A stretch of DNA of 64,000 bases, from assembly GCA_029204225.1 (NCBI GenBank), contig CM055100.1:67040472-67104471 (forward strand), read 5' to 3'. The notes below the pieces were generated by a model. That model saw only the letters and a program-made list of their open reading frames with translations, was not told the origin of the DNA and did not search any database. A program made the position numbers and the translations under genes. The stretch comes from Diphasiastrum complanatum (taxonomy: Eukaryota; Streptophyta; Lycopodiopsida; Lycopodiales; Lycopodiaceae). Below are positions 1-10,690 of this stretch, one piece after another (position 1 is the stretch's first letter; every line of letters begins with the position of its first letter).

Positions 1-847
1 TTGTTGAGTTACATAGTTGGCTTCAAATGGACATTCATTTGCAAAATGACCTTTTATCCAACAATGAAAGCACTTGAACTTTGACTTATCTTTTTTTCTA
101 AAAGAAGTAGAAGAGAAGGAAGAAGAGTGATCATCATGATCTGAGTTACCACCTTTGGACCATTTCCCTTTGCCTTTATGTTTGCCTTTGGATTTTCCTT
201 TTGTGAAGAAAGCCTCTTCACCTCCACCTTGCAAGGATGCACCATCAAGCTTTGATTGCAACCTATGTTCTTCAACCAATAAGATTTCTTGCAAGTCATC
301 CACACTTGGCAAGACTCTTTGAATGGCAAAACTTTGCACAAGATTAACATGTTTATCTAGCAAACCATTCAACATAGCCTGGACTATTTCACCATCTTTT
401 ATGCTTTCATCAATGCATGCTAGATCATCACTTAAGGACTTAACCCTCAAGACAAATACATGAGCACTTTCTCCCTCTGTTTGTCTACTAGAAAATATTT
501 GCCTCCTTAGGGTCAATAACCTAGATGTGGACTTTGATTCAAAGAGCTTCATTCCATGCCTCACTTGCACTTTGACACTTACCAACTTCCTTGAGAAGCT
601 CATTGGTCACATCATTTTAATGATAGCTAGAGCCCTTTTAGCCTTCTTATCAAACCTTTGTTGCTCTTGAACTGTGGGTGTTCTCTCTTCAGTTCTTAAA
701 ACTATTTATGCATAAGCTCTAGTCAAAAATTGGTTCCACGAGTTCATTCAACTCAAGTAAGGACTCCATCCTCACTTTCCAGGTAGAGAAGTTTGATTAA
801 CTCAACTTGTCATTAGTTTCTAACATGATCCCACCATTGGAAGCCAT
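1..847 (-). pseudogene. Ty1/copia gag fragment, broken
   Basis: Read on the minus strand from the ATG at 847, this encodes a copia-type Gag start with the N-terminal W-K-V-R-M-E-S-L-L motif. An in-frame TAA lies about 17 codons after the start. Further frame breaks follow across 350-780. Near the left edge (about 35-75) is a retroviral zinc knuckle, CFHCWIKGHFANEC, which matches CX2CX4HX4C. In intact copia elements Gag forms the virus-like particle and the knuckle binds the RNA genome. Protease and the rest of pol would lie left of the window. No LTR or PBS was found just upstream, so this looks like a decayed piece. The family call is secure from the knuckle and the N-terminal motif; function is lost. 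Confidence 0.75.
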
Positions 848-914
848 GCACTTGCCAAAAAAAATTATACGTTTAGTTTGACTATTGATTTCAAAACGAT
901 GTCGCCAATTTTTA

Positions 915-1255
915 TTATTATCAACAACCTCTCCAACATCCTCCACACCTGTAAGGATATCTGAGTTGTATACTGATCCAGATATATTATGAATAACCAC
1001 ATTATCGATACTTATTCAAATATTTGAGTTATAGACTGATCTTGACATACTACAATGAGTTCCATCGTCGATTCCTATTAAGATATGCGAGTTATAGTTC
1101 GTTGATCTTGTTGTATTGCAGTCAACTGATTTGTTTCCAACATCTTCTACACCAATCAGATAATCTAAATTATATATCAAATTATTTCTGACATCTTCTA
1201 CAGTAGTCGGATAATCTGAATTATATATTGATATTGTCGACGTTTTTTGGATGTT
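915..1255 (-). repeat. Degenerate repeat encoding YNSD-x-GVEDVG-like units
   Basis: About five irregularly spaced copies of a unit centred on 'tctgagttatagactgatc' or 'gacatcttctacacc' occur here. On the minus strand, two frames read Y-N-S-D followed by G-V-E-D-V-G or close variants. Spacing between the Tyr codons within one frame is 17, 26 and 21 codons, so this is not a strict minisatellite. It lies directly upstream of the broken copia gag. I do not recognise the repeat. Confidence 0.5.
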
Positions 1256-1925
1256 ACTCATATTTGAATATTAAGCACCAAATATTTTTTGATATTGCTC
1301 CTATTTGAATCATTAGAATAATGCATAAAACAATCATGCAATGATTCAATAAATGATATATGTGTTTTTTTTTAAATGTAGAGAAAGTTTTGACAGACCC
1401 CAAATCATTGTTTGATTGTGTGTAAAAAGGGTCTTTATCATCTCTCATGGTATTTGCAATCGTTCCTTCTACTGTAATTGAGATCAACTTCACAATGAAA
1501 AGTTTTTTTTACTAGGATAGTAGTCTTTGAATTTAGCAGTGCAAACTACTATCCCTTAAAAATTCACACAATTAACAGCATTGTCAATGTTGTATAACAG
1601 ACAGTTGACAAGAACGAGTTCATTCATGTTGACAATATCTGTATTATCTCACAATATCGTGTTTACAATGACAGCCATGGAAACACAATTGTAAATGCCT
1701 CCTAAGCGATCAAAACCACCATGAGGGTATGAGAAGGGACAATCCATTTTAAACACCTTCAAAATCATGACCACACTTTTATCCGTACCAATTTCCTCTG
1801 AAAAAACATGTTCCATTTGATTCAATAGATAGAACATTCCCAAATGCAACCATGTCTTTCTAAAAAAAAATAAAACAACATCTTCTCTTGAGCAGTCCAT
1901 TTATAGTGTATTTGAGAGCACAATT
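1256..1925. other. Unrecognised non-coding stretch
   Basis: Only short open frames are present, the longest about 83 codons on the minus strand at 1649-1900, with no motif I recognise. No LTR ends, PBS or RNA gene were seen. Confidence 0.4.
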
Positions 1926-1929
1926 ACAA

Positions 1930-2420
1930 GTCCACGTTATGTTAGGATTTGCAATAACATTTGAAATATAGTTAAAAAAATTAGAGTAAAATTTTTAGGG
2001 TAATTATATAAATATATTATAAACATTTATATTTTATTTAATAATTTACAATAATCTATTTATTATTTAAAATAATTTTGCTTAAATTTATTATTTTTTA
2101 TTATTTTGTTTAAGGATTTTTAAAATTTTGGTTGGTCTTCAAATTTTTATGTATCTCTTTATGTTTTTTTGCATCGTTTCAAATTTTTTAAAGAATTTTA
2201 TTGATTCTTTTAGAATTTATTAGGATTTTAGTAAGAGTTTTTAGTATTTTTCTTATAATTTCTTTAACAATTTTTTTGGATATTTAAATTTTTCTTTTGG
2301 GATTTTTTAGATTTTTTTTAGGGATTTTAAAGAATTTTTTTGGAGTTTTTATAAACTTTCTTAGATTTTTTTAAATTTTTTTAGAGATGCTTTAAATTTA
2401 TTTTATTTTTTTAAAGGACC
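1930..2420. repeat. Strand-asymmetric T-rich tract
   Basis: The plus strand is very rich in T, with loosely repeated blocks such as 'ggattttttagatttttt' and 'ttaaagaattttttt', especially from 2080 to 2420. C is rare. It looks like degenerate low-complexity DNA and holds no gene. Confidence 0.6.
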
Positions 2421-3718
2421 CCCGTGAGCTTGAGAAAAAGTCTCAAAGGACATTGGAAAGGAAAATGTATTTTTTTCCCTACACTTGTAATGTCTTAAAA
2501 CCAATGGAAAAAAATGGGGGGAAGTTTTAGCATATACCCTACAGTTGAGGGATTGTGCTCTGATTCCAACCATGAAATCAAGGGAGTTCACAGACGCCAT
2601 AGAAGTAGCAGTATTGAAATGTGACATCTAGCATTTAGAATACTTAATCCTCATGGTAAACTTGTGTTGCTTTCCTTCTCCAATAGCTTCAAGGATGATG
2701 CTCTCTCGAGTTTTTTAGAATTTGAAGCTAATGCTTATACTTCATGACTTAAGATATCTAGAGAAGACCATTCAAGCCGTAAACTCTACAATCCGAGACT
2801 CGAAACCATGAGCTAGAAGAAGTATAGAAATATAAGGTTGTCTCATAAATTGTCACTCTTTCTCAAAGGTCTTGATGGAAAATTAGGGCTTGTTTTGACT
2901 TTGAGATTATTCTATGTGTGTTTTTATAGATACATGAATTGCACCCTTGCCTAGGCAAATTCTAGTACATTTGCATGACCATTTACACTCGAGTGAAAGC
3001 TTTGAGTCACTCACAAATCACACTTGAAACTTGAAACTAATCATATTATAAGAGAGCAGTTTGAATTCAAGACTAGTACATTTCAATAGAAATCCCTTAT
3101 GTCTTGGCACACATGAATCTCGCTCCACACTGAAGAAAATATTTGGCTAGAAAATTGTTCCAAGCATTCTTTTCAAGTTGAGCCTCTTACTACACAAACC
3201 TAAAGAAAGTTTGCTTGCATTATCATATTTCAAAACTCAAGTACTGCTAGGAAAGATCTGAATCTAAGCTTCATTATTGTGAAAGACTTGTTGTTTGAAA
3301 GCACAAGCATGAATGAAGATGATAGTTGTTGAGTTCTTCTCTTGAAAGATTGCACTTAAGCCAAGAAACCATTTTGAACTTGAAACGTAAGAACCTCATG
3401 AGAAACAATTCACTTCCCAATTGATTTAAGCTCCCGTCGGTACTAACCATGTCACGGCGAGTTTTTCAGGTGGCTTGAGGAAAAAGTCGCTCTAGCCTAA
3501 ACCCGGGATGAGGACAACTCGTCACATTCCCTAGTTAGCACCAATAAGTGCATGATTTTGGTGTTGCGGGCACATTGCAGCCACTGTGACCTAAAGAAGA
3601 AGCCAAGGGAGGGAAATCTACCAAAATGAACATTATTGGTGACCACGCTTTGCGCACGGCGACGCTAGGGGGGTGACTAGGTGGCACTTAGGTGCAAACA
3701 AAACAAAGTTTTGGAAGG
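2421..3718. other. Unrecognised stretch with a possible decayed PBS
   Basis: No supported gene. At 2557-2572 the plus strand reads gctctgattccaacca, which resembles a reversed tRNA-Met primer-binding site carrying changes, so an old minus-strand LTR element may have begun here. The last 300 bases are more GC-rich and resemble retroelement sequence, but no domain could be named. Confidence 0.3.
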
Positions 3719-3723
3719 CAACC
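3719..3723. repeat. Left target-site duplication of E1 (CAACC)
   Basis: CAACC here is repeated exactly at 9826-9830, immediately outside the two LTR ends. This is the 5-bp duplication made by LTR-retrotransposon integrases. Confidence 0.9.
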
Positions 3724-4468
3724 TGTTGCGCCGGCGCCTCAAAGGGCGCTGGGACTTGAGCGGTTTCCCCAACACGCGCTTAAGTCTAACATTCATCCAT
3801 CATGCACTTACGTAAAAGCCAACTCAGAATCGTAACAAGCTTAACCATTCAGACTTAAGAAAACTAGAATCCCAACCAACCCGAAAGCCAACTCAGAATC
3901 CGTCCCCAAAAGGTAACCAAAGGCAAAGACAAGCCACACATGAAACCCAAGGCATAGTGGTCGCCATCATACATAGACTGACCGGTCTCGGGGCCACCAA
4001 CACGTGCTGGGCATTGTGCCTGGCTCGTGCTGGTAGAGGGAGCTGAGACCTGGCGACTGGATTCCTGGCGCTGGTTGAGCTGCCCAAGTTTCTGTCTGCC
4101 GGACTCCCCCTATAGTTCTGCTGTGATTCGGCGCACCCCCTCTGTTCTAAAACATAGTGCTTTCTGGTAAAGCACGCTTTTTGGGACTTAGTTTTTATTT
4201 TGCTGATTAAGCCTGGCAAGCCTGGCAGAATCAGTCTGGCTCCCGGACATGGGTCCCGGGAGCCGTTCCGGTGGCAGAATCAACTTGCTTCCTGACTAGG
4301 CCATGACTCGAGCTCCAGAGCTAGCTCATGACTTGTGACTACTTGACTGGCTCACCACAGGTCGGAGGCTCAGTCCTTGACGTTCTAACTTGCTCTGGGA
4401 CTTTAGGGAGTGTCACCCCTTAGAGTCTTACAGGGCACGTTGGGTGCACCTGAGTCAGCTTTACAACA
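3724..4468 (-). repeat. E1 3' LTR with a 173-bp deletion
   Basis: Begins TGTTGCGCC and ends TTTACAACA on the plus strand. It is 745 bp against 918 bp for its partner. The whole difference is one block, matching 9151-9323 of the other LTR, missing after 'gtggtcgcca' at about 3956-3965. Because reverse transcription copies one LTR into both, the loss probably came after insertion. Confidence 0.9.
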
Positions 4469-4479
4469 TCCTCCCCTCG
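4469..4479 (-). promoter_or_regulatory. E1 polypurine tract
   Basis: On the minus strand this reads CGAGGGGAGGA directly against the 3' LTR. It is the usual primer for plus-strand DNA synthesis in LTR retrotransposons. The same tract flanks the 3' LTRs of E2 and E3. Confidence 0.85.
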
Positions 4480-4709
4480 TTTGAAAAAGCTGATGTCCTC
4501 ATCAGGGCCAAACTAGACCTAGGACGTATGGCACGGGCTTAATTCACCGGCCTTAGCAACTTTGAATTACAAAATACATTGGCAGTAGCACAGGAAAAGT
4601 GTAGATAAAGTTCACTTACGTAAAACCTGTGTAAAGCTGCAAGTGATTTATTGGCAAACTTAAGAAAAATACCGGAAAGTTCCTTGAACTTCAGAATGGC
4701 CATGAATGT

Positions 4710-7700
4710 TTATGTAGGAGGCATGCCGCCAGGTAGTGCTTTGTGTGCCGATCTGGGAAAACGGCTATTGCATTGGTTTTTCTGCAGATAATCTGCTAGT
4801 ACTTCAGGGGCTCCCTCCTTAAGTTTGTCTTCGTACTCCCAAGAAGCCTCAATAAGTGGAGCCCGTAGCCACTTCACTAGATATTCACGTTGAACGCCAG
4901 TTCGCTTTCTATGTGTCAATATTTGTTCTGGTACAAGCTGCCTCTTCGTATCATCAAGTGTCGTTGGTGGGTGACGGAGTTCGTGTTGCCGATCAAATCG
5001 CTCATCTGGTTTGTACCGTTTGAGTAATGAGATATGAAACACATTGTGTATATCCAAGCTGGATGGCAACGCTAATCGATAAGCCACTGGGTTGATCTTC
5101 TTGGTGACATAATATGGTCCCGCATAAGGTCGAGCAAACTTATGAGAAAAACCTTTTGGTAGCGCAATGTTCTTTGTGTTCAGCCATACTTGATCACCTT
5201 CCTCAAATTCCAGTTCTCGTCGATGTGGGTTTACGTCAGCTGCCATACTCCTTTGTGACTGCTCTAAAAATGCCTTCACCTCGGTCAACTTTGTGTGCCA
5301 CTCATTGATGAATTCCTCCACAGTGGGTACTGGTGTTTCCTGCACGCCTGTAAGAAAAGAGCTTGGAACAATCGGTAGCCGACCATTGCTTATCTCGAAG
5401 GGTGCCCTTCCAGTAGATCTATTCACTTGGTTGTTATGTGCAAACTCGAGAATATCCAAGTAGTTGACCCAATCAGATTGGTCCCAAGCGACATAATTTC
5501 GTAAATATTGTTCAATCTGTCGATTGACTCGTTCCGTTTGCCCATCTGTCTGAGGATGATATGCAGTACTGAAATTCAATCCGGTTCCCACGAGGCGAAA
5601 TAGACAAGTCCAAAACTTTCTGACGAACTTGGTGTCTCGGTCAGAAATAATCGTTCTAGGCAGGCCGTGGTATTTGAAAACACATTTGAAAAATAACCTT
5701 GCCACTTCTTCAGCTGTCACTGAACTTTTAGTTGGTACTAGATGAACTTGCTTTGAAAAGCGGTCAACCACCACATAAATTGAGTCGAATCCTTGGCACC
5801 GTGGTAGTTGAACAATAAAATCCATGCTCACCGAATCCCATGGGTATGCTGGTACCGGTAATGGTTGGAGTAGTCCAGCCGGAGCTAGCGGTTCCACCTT
5901 CACTTGTTGACATGTCGGGCATGTTTGTACATAAGATTCAACGTCTGCCCACATACTTGGCCAATAGAAGCCTCTTTTGAGAAGTTCATACATGCGATTC
6001 ACCCCTGGATGCCCGGCGGCTAGTACGTCATGATGTTCTCGCAAGACTTTCTTCCTCAGGTTGATGTTGTCTGGGACATATACTCTGCGTTGTTTATAAA
6101 CAACCATTTGATCTTTCCAAGTGAAATGTTTATGAGGCTTTCCCAGCTGGAATTCGATCATTAAGTCCTTCGCCAACGCATCCACACCATAATTCTCTCT
6201 GATTTCTTGGAGTAGGTCAGTCACCTGAGTTGTCACTGTTGCCATCAAGTGTTCTTGTCTACTTAGTGCGTCCGCCACCACATTGTTCTTTCCCGCCGTG
6301 TGTAAAATGTCTATATTGAATTTCGAGAGAAAGTTTTGCCATCGCATTTGCTTTGGCGTGAGCATACCTTGGGATGAGAAGTACTTGAGTGATACATTAT
6401 CAGTGAACGCCTTAAAGGGTTTTCCTGCCACATAATGTCTCCAATGCTCCACTGCTTGGACTACTGCGACCATTTCTTTTTCATGAGTTGGCCATCGTCG
6501 CTCTACGTCACTCAATTTCTTTGAAAAATATGCAACAGGTTTTCCGTCTTGCATCAGTACGGCCCCAATAGCAAAGTTCGACGCATCTGTATGTATTTCA
6601 AAAGGTTTGCTAAAGTCCGGTAAGGCAAGGATGGGTTCTTGAGTGATCCGTCGTTTTAGTTCCTGGAACGCTGCTTCACATTCCGGTGTCCATGTCATCT
6701 TCAGATGAGTCTTGGTCTGCTCCAACAGTGGTGCCACAATTTTGCTAAATGCCTCAATGAATCTCCTGTAAAAGTTACATAAGCCCACAAAGGATTTGAT
6801 GCCATGAACAGTTTTAGGTGCTAGCCAATCCAAGATAGCCTTGATCTTCTTAGGATCCATTCGAATCCGTCCGTGGCCTATAACATGTCCAAGGAAGTCA
6901 ACTTCCTCCACCACAAACTCACATTTCTCTCTTTTCGCGAACAAGCAGTTCCTCCTCAGTCGTTGGAGAACTGTCCTTAAATGTTGAATGTGATCTTTAA
7001 GGTTCCGGCTAAATACTAATATGTCATCAATGTACACAATGACAAATTCATCCAGGCAGTCTTGAAATATATTGTTCATCAACGTGCAAAAAGTGGCTGG
7101 TGCGTTTGTTAGACCGAATGGCATCACTAGGAACTCGTGACTTCCGTACCGCGTTCGAAACGCCGTTTTGTGCTCATCACCTTTAGCTATTCGAATTTGA
7201 TGATATCCAGATCTGAGATCTATTCGGCTAAAGTATTTGGCATGTTTGAGTTGGTCGAATAGGTCATCAATTCTAGGCATGGGGTACTTGTTCTTGATGG
7301 TACTCTTGTTAAGCATGCAATAATCCACACACATTCGAAGAGTTTTGTCTGCCTTTTCCACGAACAACACTGGGGCTCCAAAAGGTGAAGCGCTAGGTCT
7401 AATAAAACCTTTGTCTATCAATTCACCAAGTTGTCGTTTCAGTTCCGCCAACTCTTCTTGTGACATTCTGTAGGGTGCTCGTGAAGTTGGCTCTGTTCCT
7501 GGTACCAACTCAATTTTATGGTCCACTGGTCTTCGAGGAGGTAGCTTAGCTGGGAGTTCCTCCGGGAACACATCGCTAAATTCTTCTAACAGATCTGCCA
7601 CTTCTTTTGGCAAGTTTTCTTGTCGCACGCTTTTCCCTTCTGGGACTTCTCGACAGATGCAAAGAAAGCACTTTGACCTTTTCCCTTTCGCCATTCTTTT

Positions 7701-8192
7701 CATCACTAATGCTGCAACCAGATTTTGTTCAATATTGGTATCCTTAGCATTTCCTCCAGGCAGGGCTTTTGTCACGCAGATTTGTCCCTTATAATCCAAG
7801 AGGACCAAGTTTGAGCTCCTACCCAAAACTGCGATACAGTGTTCATTTAACCAAGGGAGGCCCAAAATCACATCAAAGGCATCCATCTCTAAAATCACAA
7901 AGCTAAGTTTAGCCTTCCATCTTCCAATCTGCACCGGGATGTTCAATGTCGCTTTGTCTGCATCTAGTGCTCCCTTCGCTGTTTCTACCTTGAGAGTAGA
8001 TGTAACATTCCTGGTCGGCAAGCTGAATTGTTCCACTACGCTCCTTGAGATATAGTTATGTGAAGCTCCGGAGTCGATCATGAAATCTGACTTCCTCCCC
8101 GCGATCTTGCCTGATAAGAATAACAATCTTGAACCAATCTTGGGGGTTGCCCCATGGAAGTTCCTTTCCATACTTGTGCGTCGTCCAGTCAT
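4710..8192 (-). CDS. Chromovirus Pol polyprotein (PR-RT-RH-IN-chromodomain), no Gag
   Basis: An intact 1160-codon frame starting at the ATG at 8192. Domains in order, approximate residues: aspartic protease with D-S-G-A at about 38; reverse transcriptase with F[10 protein letters not shown] and the Y-I-D-D catalytic motif near 385; RNase H with H-T-D-A-S near 534; integrase zinc finger (two His, then C-P-T-C) at 716-765; integrase core with D near 790, D near 847 and E near 886, including H-P-Q-T-D-G-Q-T-E; and a C-terminal chromodomain-like segment (E-Y-L-V-K-W, then A-S-W-E) at about 1086-1140, typical of chromoviruses. All catalytic residues I could check are present. Unusually the frame starts just before the protease, with no Gag upstream, so any particle protein would have to come from elsewhere. 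E2 is the obvious candidate in this window. Confidence 0.95.
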   Translation of the reverse strand: MTGRRTSMERNFHGATPKIGSRLLFLSGKIAGRKSDFMIDSGASHNYISRSVVEQFSLPTRNVTSTLKVETAKGALDADKATLNIPVQIGRWKAKLSFVILEMDAFDVILGLPWLNEHCIAVLGRSSNLVLLDYKGQICVTKALPGGNAKDTNIEQNLVAALVMKRMAKGKRSKCFLCICREVPEGKSVRQENLPKEVADLLEEFSDVFPEELPAKLPPRRPVDHKIELVPGTEPTSRAPYRMSQEELAELKRQLGELIDKGFIRPSASPFGAPVLFVEKADKTLRMCVDYCMLNKSTIKNKYPMPRIDDLFDQLKHAKYFSRIDLRSGYHQIRIAKGDEHKTAFRTRYGSHEFLVMPFGLTNAPATFCTLMNNIFQDCLDEFVIVYIDDILVFSRNLKDHIQHLRTVLQRLRRNCLFAKREKCEFVVEEVDFLGHVIGHGRIRMDPKKIKAILDWLAPKTVHGIKSFVGLCNFYRRFIEAFSKIVAPLLEQTKTHLKMTWTPECEAAFQELKRRITQEPILALPDFSKPFEIHTDASNFAIGAVLMQDGKPVAYFSKKLSDVERRWPTHEKEMVAVVQAVEHWRHYVAGKPFKAFTDNVSLKYFSSQGMLTPKQMRWQNFLSKFNIDILHTAGKNNVVADALSRQEHLMATVTTQVTDLLQEIRENYGVDALAKDLMIEFQLGKPHKHFTWKDQMVVYKQRRVYVPDNINLRKKVLREHHDVLAAGHPGVNRMYELLKRGFYWPSMWADVESYVQTCPTCQQVKVEPLAPAGLLQPLPVPAYPWDSVSMDFIVQLPRCQGFDSIYVVVDRFSKQVHLVPTKSSVTAEEVARLFFKCVFKYHGLPRTIISDRDTKFVRKFWTCLFRLVGTGLNFSTAYHPQTDGQTERVNRQIEQYLRNYVAWDQSDWVNYLDILEFAHNNQVNRSTGRAPFEISNGRLPIVPSSFLTGVQETPVPTVEEFINEWHTKLTEVKAFLEQSQRSMAADVNPHRRELEFEEGDQVWLNTKNIALPKGFSHKFARPYAGPYYVTKKINPVAYRLALPSSLDIHNVFHISLLKRYKPDERFDRQHELRHPPTTLDDTKRQLVPEQILTHRKRTGVQREYLVKWLRAPLIEASWEYEDKLKEGAPEVLADYLQKNQCNSRFPRSAHKALPGGMPPT

Positions 8193-8893
8193 AAATGTAA
8201 GCTCCTCTCACAACTCCCAACTAGATCAGATCACCTGGATCAAAAGAAGTAGTCAGGGATAATTCAGGTCCAGGCAAGCACACCACAAACGAACATACCA
8301 ACCAAAGCTAAACAGAGGATCCCTCTCAAGTCACATTCCCCTTGAGACCGGACGTAGGATCTTTGCCTAGCCGCGCCCACACAAATCTATCACAGAATTA
8401 GCCCACGGGGAGACATCCATCCAACCATCCGTGCTTTCACCATTAAGCAGCACATTGCCTCAGTCACGCCCCACCACTTTTTGGTCGATAGCCCTTATAG
8501 CTAAACGATCGGCAGCTATCCCGCACCGGCAGCTAACCACCCGTGCTTTACACCCGAATTCGAGCAGCATCTCTGTATCAATGGTTAACCTGTACAGTTC
8601 GAATATGTCGCCCCGCACCCCACAAGGTACAGACCGTGCTTTCACCTACCTAGGCAGCACTTTGCCTCATCCGTCCTACGTGCAGACAGCGCCAGGCCCG
8701 AACCGCGAGAACTGACCGTGCTTACACCTCGAGGGCAGCACTTTGACTCATCAAGTCCCCCGTTCTGCCGACCACCCCGACCGTGGACGCACCCGTGCTT
8801 ACACTGTGGGCAGCACCTTGCGCAACGGTTGTCCTGACAAATCCCAAAAACGTGGCCATCCCTGTGAGACTTGCGTAGCTGACCGGCTAGTCG
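8193..8893 (-). other. E1 5' leader (between PBS and Pol start)
   Basis: GC-rich untranslated leader without a supported gene. The part from about 8270 to 8893 matches the E2 leader (about 49965-50588) almost base for base, and more loosely the end of element B (about 36750-37310). Recurrent 'cgtgctttcacc' and 'cgtgcttacac' motifs occur. It may hold the packaging signal, but no element was identified. Confidence 0.7.
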
Positions 8894-8905
8894 GCTCTGA
8901 TACCA
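8894..8905 (-). promoter_or_regulatory. E1 primer-binding site (tRNA-Met type)
   Basis: The minus strand reads TGGTATCAGAGC, two bases inside the end of the 5' LTR. This matches the 3' end of plant initiator-Met tRNA, the common primer for plant LTR elements. Confidence 0.9.
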
Positions 8906-8907
8906 CA

Positions 8908-9825
8908 TGTTGCGCCGGCGCCTCAAAGGGCGCTGGGACTTGAGCGGTTTCCCCAACACGCGCTTAAGTCTAACATTCATCCATCATGCACTTACGTAAA
9001 AGCCAACTCAGAATCGTAACAAGCTTAACCATTCAGACTTAAGAAAACTGGAATCCCAACCAACCCGAAAGCCAACTCAGAATCCGTCCCCAAAAGGTAA
9101 CCAAAGGCAAAGACAAGCCACACATGAAACCCAAGGCATAGTGGTCGCCAAACTGACCAATTGGCATAGCGGCAAGCCCCATGTCGATGACAGGGACCCT
9201 TAGGCGCCAGCGACGCAAAAAGGTTGTAGTAAGGGTCCTTCCACTTGGACCAGTCCCGGAGGCGAAACCGAAATAGTAATCATCCCCAAGGATCAACTTT
9301 ATTAGATTTGGAAGAGGTTACATTCATACATAGACTGACCGGTCTCGGGGCCACCAACACGTGCTGGGCATTGTGCCTGGCTCGTGCTGGTAGAGGGAGC
9401 TGAGACCTGGCGACTGGATTCCTGGCGCTGGTTGAGCTGCCCAAGTTTCTGTCTGCCGGACTCCCCCTATAGTTCTGCTGTGATTCGGCGCACCCCCTCT
9501 GTTCTGAAACATAGTGCTTTCTGGTAAAGCACGCTTTTTGGGACTTAGTTTTTATTTTGCTGATTAAGCTTGGCAAGCCTGGCAGAATCAGTCTGGCTCC
9601 CGGACATGGGTCCCGGGAGCCGTTCCGGTGGCAGAATCAACTTGCTTCCTGACTAGGCCATGACTCGAGCTCCAGAGCTAGCTCATGACTTGTGACTACT
9701 TGACTGGCTCACCACAGGTCGGAGGCTCAGTCCTTGACGTTCTAACTTGCTCTGGGACTTTAGGGAGTGTCACCCCTTAGAGTCTTACAGGGCACGTTGG
9801 GTGCACCTGAGTCAGCTTTACAACA
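8908..9825 (-). repeat. E1 5' LTR
   Basis: Full-length 918-bp LTR with TGTTG...CAACA ends. It includes the segment missing from the 3' LTR. It closely matches the 920-bp LTRs of E2 and the 919-bp LTRs of E3. On the minus strand it carries AATAAAG, as in 'ccaaatctaataaag' near 9300, a candidate polyadenylation signal. Confidence 0.92.
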
Positions 9826-9830
9826 CAACC
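9826..9830. repeat. Right target-site duplication of E1 (CAACC)
   Basis: Exact copy of 3719-3723 directly after the LTR end at 9825. Confidence 0.9.
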
Positions 9831-10437
9831 CCTGAGGAACTTAGTTGTTTCACAAGCGGCGCCAAAAGCACATTTGCAATGGGCCAAACCCCGCCCTTTC
9901 ACATGAAAGAAAAATGATGTTTTGATTAATGTTGGAGATCCAACAAACACCCAACCCATTCAGCCAAACGCCAGAAAAATGATGCCCATCATTTGATGAT
10001 TGAAACCAAGCCCATACTTCTATGAAAATCAAAGGCTATGATTCATAAATAGAAAGTTGTGTGCCCAAATTTCTAGATCTACCACAATCCACCTGGCTGC
10101 TAATAAAAATTCTCTGCTCACGATCCACCCATCTAGCTCCCTGGACTACATCATGTTTGTCCGCAATTTATCTGGCTCGCTCGTAGGACTACAGGCTCGC
10201 GATCCATCTGGCTTGCTCGTAGGACCACGAAAGCAGTATTGGACGTCGGGGCGGGCGTTACTAGCTGGTCCTTCGATGAAAACATCAGGAGAGTGATGCG
10301 CGAAGTGTTGTTAAAAGGGCCAACTGCAAAAATACGATTTTCTGGTTGGTGGTTCTTGCTTGCTGGTTTTGCTTCGCATCTGCACTATACTATCATCACA
10401 TGAATTAACAAGAAAAGAGAGGGCGTGGCAGAGGAGC
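9831..10437. other. Flank of E1; short direct repeat
   Basis: No supported gene. A phrase 'atctggctcgctcgtaggac' near 10168 recurs with one change near 10206, a small direct repeat of about 37 bp. Confidence 0.4.
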
Positions 10438-10690
10438 GATCAGTGTGCAGGCAGATCTGTGGGCGTTTTCTTTTTCAAAAGGTTTATGCTACAAATTGAC
10501 GATCACTTTTCTGCATAGTAGCCATCAGTGTGTAGGTAGATTCACGGGCCTTGTTTTTCAAAAGGTTTATGCTATCAGAGTAGTGATCATTTTCTAGCAC
10601 ATCAGCGATCAGTCTGCAAATTGCGCGTCCTTTTTTCCAAAACAATTACTAAATCCCAATGACAAGTTTTCATTAGAAGTTCAAAGACGA
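10438..10690. repeat. Three-copy minisatellite, period about 84 bp
   Basis: Three degenerate units start with 'atcagtgtgcag', 'atcagtgtgtag' and 'atcagtctgc' at 10439, 10524 and 10608. The first two share 'tttttcaaaaggtttatgct' exactly (10471 and 10554). No gene is involved. Confidence 0.65.

Larger units (their letters stand above)
3724..9825 (-). mobile_element. E1: Ty3/gypsy chromovirus with Pol but no Gag
   Basis: A complete insertion bounded by TG...CA LTRs and a perfect 5-bp TSD. Order on the minus strand: 5' LTR (8908-9825), tRNA-Met PBS (8894-8905), leader of about 700 bp, Pol frame (8192-4710), 3' UTR, polypurine tract (4469-4479), 3' LTR (3724-4468). Between PBS and Pol there is no Gag frame and no CCHC zinc knuckle. 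Outside a 173-bp deletion in the 3' LTR I count about three differences between the LTRs, so the insertion looks young. LTRs and leader nearly match those of E2, which carries Gag only. Confidence 0.92.

Noticed and set aside
915-1255. CRISPR-like spaced repeats
   Set aside because: The units are degenerate and irregularly spaced, and the DNA is clearly plant nuclear.
8431-8980. Open frames in the E1 leader (94 codons plus, 112 codons minus), repeated in E2 at 50126-50675
   Set aside because: They recur only because the leader DNA is duplicated. They overlap each other on opposite strands, one runs across the PBS and LTR, and none shows a domain.
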